Counted from the stretch's first letter, positions 1 through 8,966 are shown. The stretch is 64,000 nt of DNA from Planobispora longispora (GCF_016863135.1 NZ_BOOH01000036.1:1-64000), one strand, 5' to 3'. Numbers and translations: made by a program. The notes: generated by a model from the letters alone, not told the origin.

Positions 1-40
1 CCCGTCACCCGTCACCGGGGCATGGTTCCGGCCGGGACGT

Positions 41-727
41 TCACACCGTTCCCGCCGGGACCGGCGGCCGGGCGGCCGGCCTCCACCGCTCGTCGGTCAT
101 CCGGATCATCGCGATGCCCACGACGCCGAAGACCAGCAGCAGAATCGCCGGTCCGGCGTAGCTGACCAGCTGGTTCCCGGCTCTCGTCCCGCCGATCCAG
201 ATCACCATGCCGGACAGCACCCCGGCCGGGAACCACCAGCCCGCGTGCCCGGCGCGGGCATAGGCCGCGGCCACCGCGACCAGTCCGAGGAAGGAACCCG
301 CCATGCCGGGGATCTGCCAGGCGAAGATCATCGCAGGCTGGGCGGCGTCCCGCATGATCGCGGTGGCCTGTTCCACCGTGAGCTGCTGGTAGGCGACGAT
401 GTCGAAGAAGTCCGAGATCATCAGGGCGGAGAAGTTGATCAGGCCCAGCACGGTCACCGCTCCGGCCACGTTGGCCAGGACCGCCCCCTTCCCCCGCACC
501 ATGTGGACCAGACCGATCACGCCGGGAACCCAGAGCACCCAGGCGTAGTGCAGCAGGGTCGCGCTGATCCCGGTGGCCACGGGGTTGCGGGCATAGCCGA
601 GGACCTCGTCGGCTCCCGCGATCAGCGGGTCGACGACCATGCCGAGCAGGAGGCAGAGAGGGGCGAGGAGAAGGCTGACACCCGCGGCCCGGCGGCGGAA
701 GGCGTCGGGGTTGCTGAATCCGAACAT
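41..727 (-). CDS. Polytopic membrane protein, unknown function
   Basis: A 228-residue protein with about six hydrophobic segments: roughly residues 15-38, 60-78, 85-108, 133-155, 163-180 and 188-210. Acidic/polar loops separate them and the tail is short, Pro/Arg-rich and cytoplasmic-like. There is no signal-peptide cleavage site, catalytic motif or cofactor motif that I can recognise. It is transcribed away from the two-component pair starting at 890, so the 728-889 interval is a divergent promoter region. The divergent pair is a plausible regulator/target arrangement, but nothing in the sequence proves it. Sure that it is a real gene (high-GC codon bias, continuous frame); function unknown. 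Confidence 0.75.
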   Translation of the reverse strand: MFGFSNPDAFRRRAAGVSLLLAPLCLLLGMVVDPLIAGADEVLGYARNPVATGISATLLHYAWVLWVPGVIGLVHMVRGKGAVLANVAGAVTVLGLINFSALMISDFFDIVAYQQLTVEQATAIMRDAAQPAMIFAWQIPGMAGSFLGLVAVAAAYARAGHAGWWFPAGVLSGMVIWIGGTRAGNQLVSYAGPAILLLVFGVVGIAMIRMTDERWRPAARPPVPAGTV

Positions 728-889
728 GGCGGGAACGTTAGAGACGGAGCCCGGTCCGCGTCGTCAACGCCCGCTTCGACGCCCCGTCCGCCCCGCGGGT
801 GATGTCCACACCCTGAGACGGCCCAGCCAACCGGACTTATCCCCCGCAAGACGGATTCCCCGCCACGATCTTCCCTTTACGCTCGCCTC

Positions 890-2044
890 ATGAGTCACCG
901 CCCGCCCCCTACCCCCGTCGACTGGCTGATCTCCCTGGCCGTCCTGCTGTTCGGCGTCGCCGAAGAACTCGGCGGGCGCTCGATGGATCTCTCCCGCCGT
1001 CCCCTGTGGTGGCTCGGGGTGGTCGCGGCCGCCGCGATCCTGGTGCTGGTGCGGCAGCGGGCGCCGTTCACCGCGCTGGCCGTCTACGCGTCGATCAACA
1101 CGCCGCTGACCGCGTACTACGGCGAGATATCGGCCGCCTGGCAGTTCTACGTCCATCTCCTCCTGCTGTTCACGCTGCTCGGCGTGGTCCCGCTGAAGGA
1201 CCGGCGGGCCGTCGCGGGGCTGGCGGCCACGGCCGTGCTCTGCCTGGTCCTCCTCTTCATGGCCAGCTCGATGGTCACGGCCGGCGACGTCGCGGTGCTG
1301 CTGGTGATGTCCTCCATCGCGGGCGGCGCGGGCGTGGCCGTACGGCATCACCGGCATGTCGCCCTCCAGGCGCAGGAGCGCGGCGAGCTGCTCGCCCGGG
1401 AGGCGGTGACCGAGGAGCGTTTCCGGATCGCCCGTGAGCTGCACGACGTCGTCGCGCACAGCGTCAGTGTGATGGTCATGCAGGCGGGCGCGGCGCGGCT
1501 GATGCTCCATCCCGACCAGGCCGTCGAGCGCGAGGCGCTGAACGTGGTGGAGGAGACGGGGCGCGAGGCGGTGGAGGAACTGCGCCTCATGGTCGGGCTG
1601 CTGCGGACCGGCCCCGAGAACGACGGGCTCGCCCCGCAGCCGAACCTGACCCGCCTGGACGAGCTGGTGGAGCAGATGCGCGCGGCCGGTCTCGACGTGC
1701 GCCTGACCATCGAGGGCACCCCCGTCCCGCTGCCGGCGGGCCTGAACCTGTCGGCCTACCGGATCGTCCAGGAGGCGCTCACCAACACGCTCCGGCACGC
1801 GGGGCCCACCGCGTCCGAGGTGAAGGTCTCCTACCGGTCCCGGATGCTCTGCCTGGACATCCTCGACGAGGGCCCCCGCGACGGGCGGGCGCCGGGCGCG
1901 GAGGGGACGGGCCACGGCCTGGTCGGCATGCGCGAGCGCGTCGCGCTGTTCCACGGCCGGCTCGCAGCCGGTCCGCGGCCGGGCGGCGGGTACGGTGTGA
2001 GCGTCTCGCTCCCCCTCTCCGGAAGGATCACGGTGGTCACGTGA
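890..2044 (+). CDS. Sensor histidine kinase, NarL/HisKA_3 type
   Basis: A 384-residue membrane histidine kinase. Four to six hydrophobic segments occupy residues 12-155. The dimerisation/phosphoacceptor helix follows, with ELHD at 183-186 (phospho-His185) preceded by RFRIAR, the HisKA_3 signature. The HATPase_c domain has an N-box (EALTNTLRHA) near residues 298-307 and a G-box (GHGLVGMRERV) near residues 343-353. There is no extracellular sensor domain, so the stimulus is probably sensed within or at the membrane. It ends in a GTGA overlap with the response regulator, so the two are translationally coupled and form one pathway. The signal is unknown. The divergent membrane protein at 41-727 is a possible partner or target. 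Confidence 0.92.
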   Translation: MSHRPPPTPVDWLISLAVLLFGVAEELGGRSMDLSRRPLWWLGVVAAAAILVLVRQRAPFTALAVYASINTPLTAYYGEISAAWQFYVHLLLLFTLLGVVPLKDRRAVAGLAATAVLCLVLLFMASSMVTAGDVAVLLVMSSIAGGAGVAVRHHRHVALQAQERGELLAREAVTEERFRIARELHDVVAHSVSVMVMQAGAARLMLHPDQAVEREALNVVEETGREAVEELRLMVGLLRTGPENDGLAPQPNLTRLDELVEQMRAAGLDVRLTIEGTPVPLPAGLNLSAYRIVQEALTNTLRHAGPTASEVKVSYRSRMLCLDILDEGPRDGRAPGAEGTGHGLVGMRERVALFHGRLAAGPRPGGGYGVSVSLPLSGRITVVT

Positions 2045-2682
2045 CCGTCTCCGTTCTCCTCGCCGACGACCAGGCGACCGTCCGCCGCGGGCTCCGCCTC
2101 GTCATCGGCACCCAACCGGACCTGCGGGTGGTCGGCGAGGCCGCCGACGGCCGGGAGGCGGTGGAGGCCGTTCGCCGCCTCCGGCCCGACGTGGCGCTCC
2201 TCGACATCTCGATGCCCGGCATGAACGGCATCGCCGCCGCCCGGGAGCTCCTGGCCGATCCCGAACCGCCCAGGATCGTCATGCTGACGACCTACGACAC
2301 CGACGAGAACCTCGAAGGCTCCCTGCGCGCGGGGGTGAGCGGCTTCCTGCTCAAGGTGTCGCCGCCCGAGCAGCTGTTCACGGTGATCCGGACGGCGGCG
2401 AGCGGCCTGGCGGCCCTCGACCCGGCGATCACCGCCCGGGTGATGGCGGGCTACGTGGGGGCGCCGGCGGAGCAGGGCGACCTCACCCCCCGCGAGCGCG
2501 AGGTCCTCACACTGATCGGCCGCGGCCTGGCCAACGCCGAGATCGCGGCCGCCCTGCACATCAGCCTGTCCACCGTCGCCACGCACATCAACCGCCTGCT
2601 CGCCAAGCTCTGCCTGCGCGACCGCGCCGAGGCCGTCCGCCACGCCTACGAGCACGGCCTGGTCCGCCCCCGCGACCTGTAG
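2041..2682 (+). CDS. Response regulator, LuxR/NarL family
   Basis: A 213-residue two-domain regulator. The receiver domain (residues 3-120) has acidic residues D9/D10, phospho-acceptor D55 in the stretch LLDISMPG, a conserved Thr near 82 and Lys near 105. The GerE-type HTH (about 148-205) contains LTPREREVLTLI and IAAALHISLSTVATHI. The start is the GTG overlapping the kinase stop by 4 bases; no independent start is needed. By family knowledge the partner kinase phosphorylates D55 and the dimer binds DNA. A likely target is the divergent promoter region 728-889, but that is inference. Confidence 0.93.
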   Translation: MTVSVLLADDQATVRRGLRLVIGTQPDLRVVGEAADGREAVEAVRRLRPDVALLDISMPGMNGIAAARELLADPEPPRIVMLTTYDTDENLEGSLRAGVSGFLLKVSPPEQLFTVIRTAASGLAALDPAITARVMAGYVGAPAEQGDLTPREREVLTLIGRGLANAEIAAALHISLSTVATHINRLLAKLCLRDRAEAVRHAYEHGLVRPRDL

Positions 2683-2707
2683 GGGCCGGTGGCGCGGCGG
2701 CCGGCCC
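2683..2707. terminator. Convergent hairpin between response regulator and MCP gene
   Basis: GGGCCGG at 2683-2689 pairs perfectly with CCGGCCC at 2701-2707 around an 11-base loop, directly after the regulator stop. There is no T-tract, which is usual for actinomycete hairpin terminators. It lies between two convergent genes and could serve both. Confidence 0.45.
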
Positions 2708-2778
2708 AGGTCCGTGACATCCGGCGCCCGGCGGCCGGCGGCCGGCTCGCAGCCGTCCGGCCGCCGATCCGTGACGCC

Positions 2779-2824
2779 CCGTCCGGCCGTCAGCGCTGGA
2801 ACCGTCCGGCCGTCAGCGCTGGAA
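2779..2824. repeat. 23-bp tandem duplication covering the MCP stop codon
   Basis: A 23-base unit is repeated exactly twice (2779-2801 and 2802-2824). The second copy contains the last codons and stop of the minus-strand chemoreceptor gene; the first copy lies just past the stop. It is a recent slippage duplication that leaves the protein end unchanged. Confidence 0.85.
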
Positions 2825-4387
2825 CCGCTCGGCGAGCGCGTTGAGGTTGTGGGCAAGCTCGGCCAGCTCCGTGGCCGCCGTCTCGGTCCTGGTCGCGCCG
2901 TCGTGGGTGGTGCGGGTCGCCTCGGCGACGTTCAGGATCGAGCTGGTGATGTCGCTCGAGGAGCGGGAGACCACGTCGATGCCGGCCCCGATGGACTGGG
3001 TGGCCTGGCTCTGCACCTCGATCGCGGCGACGATGGAGCGCTGGATCTCGTCGATGCGGTTGATCACCGAGCCGATGCGGCCGATGGCCTCGATCGCGTT
3101 CTCGGTGTCGCCCTGCATCGCCGCGACCTTGCTCTCGATGTCCTCGGTGGCGGAGGCGGTCTCCTGCGAGAGGTCCTTGACCTCCCCGGCGACGACGGCG
3201 AAGCCCTTGCCCTGCTCACCGGCGCGGGCGGCCTCGATCGTCGCGTTGAGCGCCAGCAGGTTCGTCTGCTGCGCGATCGAGGTGATCATGTTGACCACGG
3301 CTCCGACCTCGCCGCTGGAGGTCCGCAGCCGCTCGATCGTACGGTTGGTGGTCGTGGCCAGGCCGACCGCCTCGGCGGCGACCTGCACGGCCTCGGTGAC
3401 GGCGCCGTTGATGTCCCGGATGGAGGCCTGGAGGCTCTGCGCCGCCTGGTTGGTCGAGCTGACGCTCTCGGAGACCTGGTCCACGTTGGACGAGGCGTTG
3501 TGGGCCTGGTCGGCCGCCGTCTGGGCGCCCGTCGCGAGGTTGCGGCTGGTGTCCGAGAGCCGCTCGGAGGCGGAGATGAGAGCCGCGGCGTTGTCGGCGA
3601 TCTCCCCGATGGCCCCGCGGACCGTGACGACGACCTGGTCGAGGCTCGTGCCGAGCTCGGCGAGCTCGTCGGTTCCCCCGATGTCCGCCCGCACGGTCAG
3701 GTTCTTGTCCGCCAGGCTCTTCATGGCCAGCACGCAGGAGCCGATGCGGCGCGACACCCGCCGGGCGAGCAGGACCGCGGCGCCGCCCAGCAGCACCGCG
3801 GCCAGTCCGGCGGTGACCAGCGTGAGGGTCTTGGCGTCGTCCGCCAGGGCCACGGCCGCCGCGGAGGTCTCCTCGGCCTCGTCGGCGATCGCCTTCTCCA
3901 GCTTGGGCAGCGCCTCGTCGAACCGCTGGTAGCGGCTCTCGAAGTCGGGCCGCGCCTTGGCCGCGCCGATCTGCTGCGGGTCGCTGACCACCCGGCTGGC
4001 CAGGGTCACCACCCGCTGCCCGGCGGCGATCAGCTCGTCGGTCGCGCCCTCGAGCTCCTTCACCTCACCGGCCAGCTCCGGCTGGAGCCGGACGATCTGC
4101 GCGAAACTGTGGCGCAGATCCGACACGTGGCCGCCGAGCAGGTCCAGCACCTCCTGCCGCTCGGCGCTGTCCCGCGTGGTGATCGCATTCAGGACGTCGC
4201 CGCGGAACGCCACCCGGGCGGTGTCCGCCGCCCCGACGGCCTCCAGAGCCGCCGCCGCGGTGCTCGCCTCGCGCTGCGCCTCCTCAAGCTGGGAAATGCC
4301 CTGATAACCGATAAGTCCCGCTGTCGTGACCATGACGAAGCCTGTCGCCGCCAGGGCCAGGATCTGGTGTCGGATCGTGAGTCTCAT
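2813..4387 (-). CDS. Methyl-accepting chemotaxis-like transducer
   Basis: About 524 residues. TM1 lies near residues 8-28 and is followed by a helical external sensor (4HB_MCP-like, about 30-185). TM2 is at about 187-209, HAMP at 210-262, then a long MCP-signal coiled coil whose hairpin tip [16 protein letters not shown] (about 390-406) is the CheA/CheW contact region. I chose ATG at 4385-4387 because GAAGAGG sits just before it on the minus strand; an upstream ATG at 4402 would put that ribosome site inside the gene. No che genes are in view, and filamentous actinomycetes are usually non-motile, so the partner may be a non-flagellar CheA-like or other signalling system (inference). Confidence 0.9.
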   Translation of the reverse strand: MRLTIRHQILALAATGFVMVTTAGLIGYQGISQLEEAQREASTAAAALEAVGAADTARVAFRGDVLNAITTRDSAERQEVLDLLGGHVSDLRHSFAQIVRLQPELAGEVKELEGATDELIAAGQRVVTLASRVVSDPQQIGAAKARPDFESRYQRFDEALPKLEKAIADEAEETSAAAVALADDAKTLTLVTAGLAAVLLGGAAVLLARRVSRRIGSCVLAMKSLADKNLTVRADIGGTDELAELGTSLDQVVVTVRGAIGEIADNAAALISASERLSDTSRNLATGAQTAADQAHNASSNVDQVSESVSSTNQAAQSLQASIRDINGAVTEAVQVAAEAVGLATTTNRTIERLRTSSGEVGAVVNMITSIAQQTNLLALNATIEAARAGEQGKGFAVVAGEVKDLSQETASATEDIESKVAAMQGDTENAIEAIGRIGSVINRIDEIQRSIVAAIEVQSQATQSIGAGIDVVSRSSSDITSSILNVAEATRTTHDGATRTETAATELAELAHNLNALAERFQR

Positions 4388-4524
4388 TGCCGCCTCTTCC
4401 ATTGCTTGTCCGGTGAATCGACAGGCAAGAGGCGAAGCTGAGGGCTCAGGTGACGTGAGTCACTGCCGATTTGCAGATTCGCAGAGAAGAACCGGCAGGC
4501 TCTCCGATCATTCAAGGACGTCCC

Positions 4525-5379
4525 ATGCGCATCACCCCGTGGCTGGCGGCTCTCGCCACCGGCATCCTCATCACCGGCTGCTCGGCCGACCCGGGCTCCC
4601 CGGAGGGCTCCGGCACGGCGGCGCCCTCCACCGCCCGCTCCCACGTGCCCGACGACATCCGGCGGGCGGGAGTCATCGTGATCGGCTCCGACATGACGTA
4701 CGCGCCCATGGAGTTCGTCAAGGACGGCGAGCAGACCGGCTTCGACGTCGACCTCGCCAACGCCATCGCCGCCAAGCTCGGCCTGAAGCTGGACATGCGG
4801 CAGACCCCGTGGGGCGAGCTGCTCGCCAAGGCGGAGTCCGGCGAGGTCGACGCCTCCATGTCGTCCATCACCGACACCGCCGAGCGGCAGCAGCGGGTCG
4901 ACTTCGTCGACTACCTCAACGTCGGCTCCGTCGTGGTCGCGCGCGGCAAGATGGACGGCGAGGGCATCACGGCGCTGTGCGGCCAGCGGGTCGCCGTCCC
5001 GATCGGGACCATCTACGTCGGCCTCGCCGAGGCGCAGAACGACCGCTGCCCGGCGGGCAACCGGCTGACGATCGTCCCCGTCGAGGCGCTGTCCGACTCC
5101 AAGGGCGCGGTGCTCGCCGGGAAGGCCGACGCCTACCTCGACGACTTCCCGCCGGGGGCGGTGGCCGTGCAGGAGAACTCCTCGCTGCGCATCTCCGGGC
5201 CGCAGATCGAGGCGGCGCCGTACGGCATCGCGATCGGCAAGGGCAAGGGCACCCTGAAGAAGGCCGTCCAGCAGGCCCTGTACGAGCTGTTCGAGGACGG
5301 CACCTACGACGCGCTGCTGAAGAAGTGGGAGATCGCGGAGGGCTCGCTCAAGACCGGCGCCATCAACGGCGGCGCCTGA
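4525..5379 (+). CDS. Solute-binding lipoprotein, family 3 (amino-acid type)
   Basis: A 284-residue extracytoplasmic binding protein. The type II signal peptide ends in LITGC, with the lipid-attachment Cys at residue 19. The SBP_bac_3 fold follows, with MTYAPMEF and GFDVDLANAIAAKLG in the first lobe, typical of amino-acid/polar solute receptors. I chose ATG 4525 (not the in-frame start at 4471) because AAGGAC lies 6-11 bases upstream and it begins the signal peptide. No permease or ATPase gene adjoins it, so it is an orphan receptor that must share a transporter encoded elsewhere. The ligand cannot be told from sequence. Confidence 0.9.
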   Translation: MRITPWLAALATGILITGCSADPGSPEGSGTAAPSTARSHVPDDIRRAGVIVIGSDMTYAPMEFVKDGEQTGFDVDLANAIAAKLGLKLDMRQTPWGELLAKAESGEVDASMSSITDTAERQQRVDFVDYLNVGSVVVARGKMDGEGITALCGQRVAVPIGTIYVGLAEAQNDRCPAGNRLTIVPVEALSDSKGAVLAGKADAYLDDFPPGAVAVQENSSLRISGPQIEAAPYGIAIGKGKGTLKKAVQQALYELFEDGTYDALLKKWEIAEGSLKTGAINGGA

Positions 5380-5414
5380 TCCCGGCGCAGCCCCCATCGC
5401 GGGATGCCTCGCTG

Positions 5415-5873
5415 TCAGGATTCCTTCGTACAGGTGAGCACGATGGTGCTGCCGATCTTGACCTTGCTGCCCGGACGATGCGACTGCTTGGTCACCGTCC
5501 AGTTCTCCGGGAGGATCACGATCGTGTCGTAGGGATCCTGCGAGCCCAGCTTGATGTTCTTGAACTCGTCCCAGCCCTGGTCAACCAGCCACTGCTTCGC
5601 GACTGCCGCGTTCTGGCCCTTGAAGTCAGGCAGTTTGACGTATTCGGGCTCGTCCTGAGCAGCCTCGGGAAGTCCGGTGTCCTCCGGCACCGCCCGCGCG
5701 GCCTTGGTGCCGGCCGTCCGGTCCGGTGCCGCCATCGTGTCCGATGTGCTGCTCGTACCGCTCACGGCCACACCGCCGAGGCAGCCCGCCCCCAGGGCGA
5801 GGATGGCGATCAGCGCGACGGCGGCACCGGAGAAACCGCGCCGCGCGGGCGGCATGGAGGGCTGGTAGGTCAT
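5415..5873 (-). CDS. Membrane-anchored PASTA-domain protein
   Basis: 152 residues: a short Pro/Arg-rich cytoplasmic tail, one TM helix (about residues 14-37, AAVALIAILALGAG), a Ser/Thr-rich linker and one PASTA-like domain (about 75-150, beginning VKLPDFKGQNAAVAKQWL). PASTA domains bind muropeptides/beta-lactams and usually sit on the outer end of PknB-type kinases. Here the domain is on a separate protein, and a kinase lacking TM and sensor parts lies just upstream on the same strand (6151-6945). ATG 5871-5873 was chosen because AAGGA lies 6 bases upstream; a longer frame reaching 6083 runs through a pseudogene. Convergent with the binding protein. Confidence 0.8.
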   Translation of the reverse strand: MTYQPSMPPARRGFSGAAVALIAILALGAGCLGGVAVSGTSSTSDTMAAPDRTAGTKAARAVPEDTGLPEAAQDEPEYVKLPDFKGQNAAVAKQWLVDQGWDEFKNIKLGSQDPYDTIVILPENWTVTKQSHRPGSKVKIGSTIVLTCTKES

Positions 5874-5887
5874 TGAGAGTCCTTGGG

Positions 5888-6078
5888 TCAGGCGGCCAGG
5901 GCCGCATCCAGGTAGGTGATGTCGCCGGCCACGGCATAAAGGCGCCGGCTGAGCAGGCGGGGACGGGACACGACGGCGACGTGCACGTCGCGGGCGGTCA
6001 GCCAATCGGCGAAGGCGACCCGACCAGGTTCTCGATGTCCAGTGAGTGAATCGACCGTCCGTTACGGAGGGATCGCAT
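5888..6078 (-). pseudogene. Remnant of a NYN-domain-like gene (start and end only)
   Basis: On the minus strand an ATG at 6076-6078 opens a 26-codon frame containing SLDIENLVGSP, which resembles the opening strand of NYN/PIN-like nucleases. It stops, and another frame continues with DWLTARDVHVAVVSRPRLLS...AVAGDITYLDAALAA to a stop at 5888, which resembles the C-terminal strand/helix of the same kind of protein. The middle, where most of the domain would be, is missing, so this looks like a gene with a large internal deletion plus a frame change. The family assignment is from memory of the motif, not a search. Confidence 0.5.
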
Positions 6079-6150
6079 CGCAACCCCTACTCGCCTCTAC
6101 TGCATCTCTAAAGAGAGAGTAAAGGCTGTGAACAGGGTATGCAAGTACTT

Positions 6151-6945
6151 TTACTGTGAAAGGTTCATCAGTTGAGCCGTGGACGGACGACTATCAGCAC
6201 TCTTATGCAGGGAGGCGGCGACAACATCTCGGAGCGGCGTTGGAAGCATCCGTACGTCGGGATCGTGGTTGACGATCTGGTCGGCGACAGCCCAGGCAGA
6301 CCGGCCATCGAAGGCCAGGCGGCCGGTGGCGGCGAAGTACATGGTGACGCCCCAGCTGAAGACGTCCGAAGCGGGGCCCACCCGGCGCCCCTCGGCCTGC
6401 TCTGGCGACATGAACGCGGGAGTGCCCGCCGCCCCGGCCGAAATGGTGAGACGGTCGACGGCCCGGGCGATACCGAAGTCGATCACGCGGGGACCGTCCT
6501 GCGCCATGAGGACGTTGGCCGGCTTGAAGTCCCTGTGCACCACACCGGCTCCGTGAATCCCCTTGAGCGCGGCCGCCGTCACGATGGAGAGCCGGATCAG
6601 ACTGTCCGCAGGGCGTGGCCCCTCACGATGGATGAGCTGCTCAAGTGAGGGCCCGGGAACGTACTCGCTGACGATGTACGGCGTGCCGTCGTCGATGCCG
6701 ACATCGAGTACCCGAGCGGTGGCGAACCCCGGCACCCGCGGGTCGGAATCGGCCTCGGCCAGGAAGCCCGCCTGCTCACCGAAGGCCACGCGGGCGTGCA
6801 AGAGTTTGAGCGCAACCTGCCGACCGTCAGGCGACCGGGCGAGATAGACCGCTCCCTGTCCTCCTTCACCGAGCTTGGCCAGAAGAGCGTACGGGCCCGC
6901 CCAGCGCAACACGGACGAGGTCACATGACCCGCGGACGAAGCCAT
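6151..6945 (-). CDS. Soluble Ser/Thr protein kinase (catalytic domain only)
   Basis: About 264 residues. Gly-loop LGEGGQGAVY, catalytic Lys47 in VALKLL, HRD loop VVHRDFKPANVL, metal-binding VIDFGIA, activation-segment end GTPAFMSPEQ. The protein stops at the end of the catalytic domain (RPSTAQLMN), with no juxtamembrane, TM or sensor region, unlike PknB (about 600 residues). Downstream on the same strand come the NYN-like remnant and a TM-PASTA protein, so the two halves of a PknB-like receptor are encoded separately here. The start is uncertain: ATG 6945 has no clear ribosome site, and GTG 6924 or the longer frame to 6987 are possible. It overlaps the end of the small membrane ORF upstream. 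Confidence 0.85.
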   Translation of the reverse strand: MASSAGHVTSSVLRWAGPYALLAKLGEGGQGAVYLARSPDGRQVALKLLHARVAFGEQAGFLAEADSDPRVPGFATARVLDVGIDDGTPYIVSEYVPGPSLEQLIHREGPRPADSLIRLSIVTAAALKGIHGAGVVHRDFKPANVLMAQDGPRVIDFGIARAVDRLTISAGAAGTPAFMSPEQAEGRRVGPASDVFSWGVTMYFAATGRLAFDGRSAWAVADQIVNHDPDVRMLPTPLRDVVAASLHKSADSRPSTAQLMNLSQ

Positions 6946-7177
6946 ACGGCCGGGGACGTAACCGACGCGAGGAAGCCGCCAGCACACCCACTTCGACCGC
7001 GAAGCAGGCCCCCGCGATGATCCACAAGGTGTGGCTGCGCAGCCGGTAGGCCATGTAGGCGACCACGAACGGGATCGGCAACCCGCCGCAGCAGAAGAAC
7101 GGCACCAGCACCCAGCGCAGGCTCAGACGCTGAACCTGCCCGGTCCGGCGGGCGACCCGGTCCGAGTAGAAAGTCAT
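6866..7177 (-). CDS. Small membrane protein, two TM segments
   Basis: 103 codons with two convincing hydrophobic helices (about residues 21-45 and 50-68), a basic N-terminus and Arg-rich linkers. The frame runs about 80 bases into the kinase gene on the same strand and stops inside the kinase glycine loop. That long overlap makes the exact end or the reality of the gene doubtful. No ribosome site is obvious before ATG 7177. If real, it would be co-transcribed with the kinase. I do not recognise the family. Confidence 0.45.
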   Translation of the reverse strand: MTFYSDRVARRTGQVQRLSLRWVLVPFFCCGGLPIPFVVAYMAYRLRSHTLWIIAGACFAVEVGVLAASSRRLRPRPYGFVRGSCDLVRVALGGPVRSSGQAR

Positions 7178-7291
7178 GATCCGAATGATAGGCAGCGATC
7201 AGTGATGGATCGCGGCTTCAGCCCAGCGGACCCCGGCCGGTGATCCACAGCGGCAACCCCGTCGCGCTGGAGCCAATCGCAACCACAACTT

Positions 7292-7334
7292 AGTCAACTA
7301 TAATTGAGTCAACTACAGTGCGGTCATCTATATT
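7292..7334 (+). promoter_or_regulatory. AT-rich promoter with direct repeats before DUF234 ATPase
   Basis: A conspicuous AT-rich patch just before the ATPase gene. AGTCAACTA occurs twice as a direct repeat (7292-7300 and 7307-7315, 15-bp period), and a perfect TATAAT lies at 7299-7304 between them. A second -10-like TATATT is at 7329-7334. This looks like a promoter flanked by a repressor site. Assignment is from sequence pattern only. Confidence 0.5.
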
Positions 7335-7341
7335 TAGACTC

Positions 7342-8763
7342 ATGAGCAAACCCGACCATGTCTTCGATCGCGAACAAGAATGGGCGAGCCTGGTCGGGTT
7401 CGCCTCGGATACGGGCGCAGGCGCCCGCCTCGGTGTGGTGAGCGGCCGTCGCCGCCAGGGGAAGAGCTACCTGCTGCAGGCCCTGGCCGGCAGCATGGGC
7501 GGCATCTACTTTCCCGCACTGGAGGTGACCGAGGCGGTGGCGCTGCGCCTGTTCGCAGATGAGCTGATCAGGTTCACCGGGGCGCCCGTCCCGGCCTTCC
7601 GCGACTGGATCGATGCCATCCCCTACCTTTTCGGCGTCGTCCGCGATCGTGCCATCCCCGTCGTGTTCGACGAGTTCCCCTATCTGGTCAAGGCGTCTCC
7701 CGAGTTGCCCTCGATCATCCAGCGAGAGCTGGGCCCCGGAGGTTCCGGAGCTTCCAGCAGCGCCCGCGTTCTCCTCTGCGGATCGGCGATGTCGGTGATG
7801 GGCGGTCTGCTGTCGGGCACGGCCCCGCTGCGCGGGCGCGCAGGACTGGAGATGGCCATCAGGCCCTTCGGCTACCGCCAGGCCGCTCGTTTCTGGGACA
7901 TCGACGACCCGCGGCTGGCGGCGCAGGTCCACGCGGTGGTGGGCGGGACTCCGGCCTACCGCAGGGAATTCGTCCGCGGCGACGCTCCGTCCGGGCCCGG
8001 CGACTTCGACGACTGGGTGGTCCGCACGGTCCTGAACGCCGGGGCGCCGCTGTTCAGAGAGGCACGCTACCTGCTTGCGGAGGAGACGGAGATCCGCGAT
8101 CCCTCGCTCTACCACTCCGTTCTGGCCGCTGTCGCCGACGGCAACACGACATCGGGCGGGATCGCCGGTTACGTGGGCCGCAAGTCCAATGAGATCGCCC
8201 ATCCGCTGCGCGTACTGGAGGACAGCCATCTCCTGGTCAAGGAGCGCGATCTCTTCCGGCCGAACCGCAGCTACTACCGGGTGGTCGAGCCGCTCATCAC
8301 CTTCTATCAGGCGATCATGGTCCGCGAGTGGGCCAGGCTGGAGCGCGGGGACGCGGCAACGGTCTGGCGGGGCAGCCGGGGGCGCTTCCTGTCACAGGTC
8401 GTCGGCCCCCACATGGAGGTGCTCTGCCGGGAGTACGCCCTGCACGCCGACCCCGCGGCGGGCGAGGTGGGAAGCGGAGTGGTTCCCGATCCGTCCAACC
8501 GGACGCAGATCCAGATCGACGTCGCCGTGCTCGCGCCCGCCGACCACGGGCGTCCACGCCGGATCCTCTCCCTGGGCGAGGTCGAGTGGGACCGGGTCAT
8601 GGGAGCCGAACACGTGGCGCGGCTGCGGCGCGCTCGCGACCTCCTGGCCGTCAAGGGGTTCGATACCCGAGACACTGTTCTGACCTGCTATTCAGGAGCC
8701 GGATTCAGCACCGGCATGGAGAGTGACGTCCGCCTGGTCACCGTCGACGATCTCTACGCCTGA
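7342..8763 (+). CDS. DUF234-type AAA ATPase with nuclease-like C-terminus
   Basis: 473 residues. Walker A GRRRQGKS at about 35-42, Walker B PVVFDEFP at about 107-114, sensor-like LLCGSAMSVM, a winged-helix segment (about 250-310), then a C-terminal PD-(D/E)xK-like fold with QIDVAVL near 390 and GEVEW near 411. This is the archaeal-ATPase/DUF234 architecture. The family is widespread in archaea and actinobacteria, often in accessory regions; its biochemical role is unresolved. I chose ATG 7342 over GTG 7318, which would overlap the AT-rich promoter. A second member lies at 36975-38351. Immediately downstream is the restriction island, so a defence-related role is possible but unproven. Confidence 0.85.
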   Translation: MSKPDHVFDREQEWASLVGFASDTGAGARLGVVSGRRRQGKSYLLQALAGSMGGIYFPALEVTEAVALRLFADELIRFTGAPVPAFRDWIDAIPYLFGVVRDRAIPVVFDEFPYLVKASPELPSIIQRELGPGGSGASSSARVLLCGSAMSVMGGLLSGTAPLRGRAGLEMAIRPFGYRQAARFWDIDDPRLAAQVHAVVGGTPAYRREFVRGDAPSGPGDFDDWVVRTVLNAGAPLFREARYLLAEETEIRDPSLYHSVLAAVADGNTTSGGIAGYVGRKSNEIAHPLRVLEDSHLLVKERDLFRPNRSYYRVVEPLITFYQAIMVREWARLERGDAATVWRGSRGRFLSQVVGPHMEVLCREYALHADPAAGEVGSGVVPDPSNRTQIQIDVAVLAPADHGRPRRILSLGEVEWDRVMGAEHVARLRRARDLLAVKGFDTRDTVLTCYSGAGFSTGMESDVRLVTVDDLYA

Positions 8764-8966
8764 TCACTCCTCCCCGAACGACATCGCACCGACTTCTGTG
8801 AACGATAGACACAGGGATAATCCCCGGTGTGTACATAACCATGAATGAGTGCTAGCGTCGCTGTCAACGGTGCATGCCACCGAGACTGAAGAAGCACATG
8901 CTCGTCGATGAGACGCCTGCGAGACTGGGCGGGATGTCCCATTGATCGAAGGAGAAGGGCCACCAC

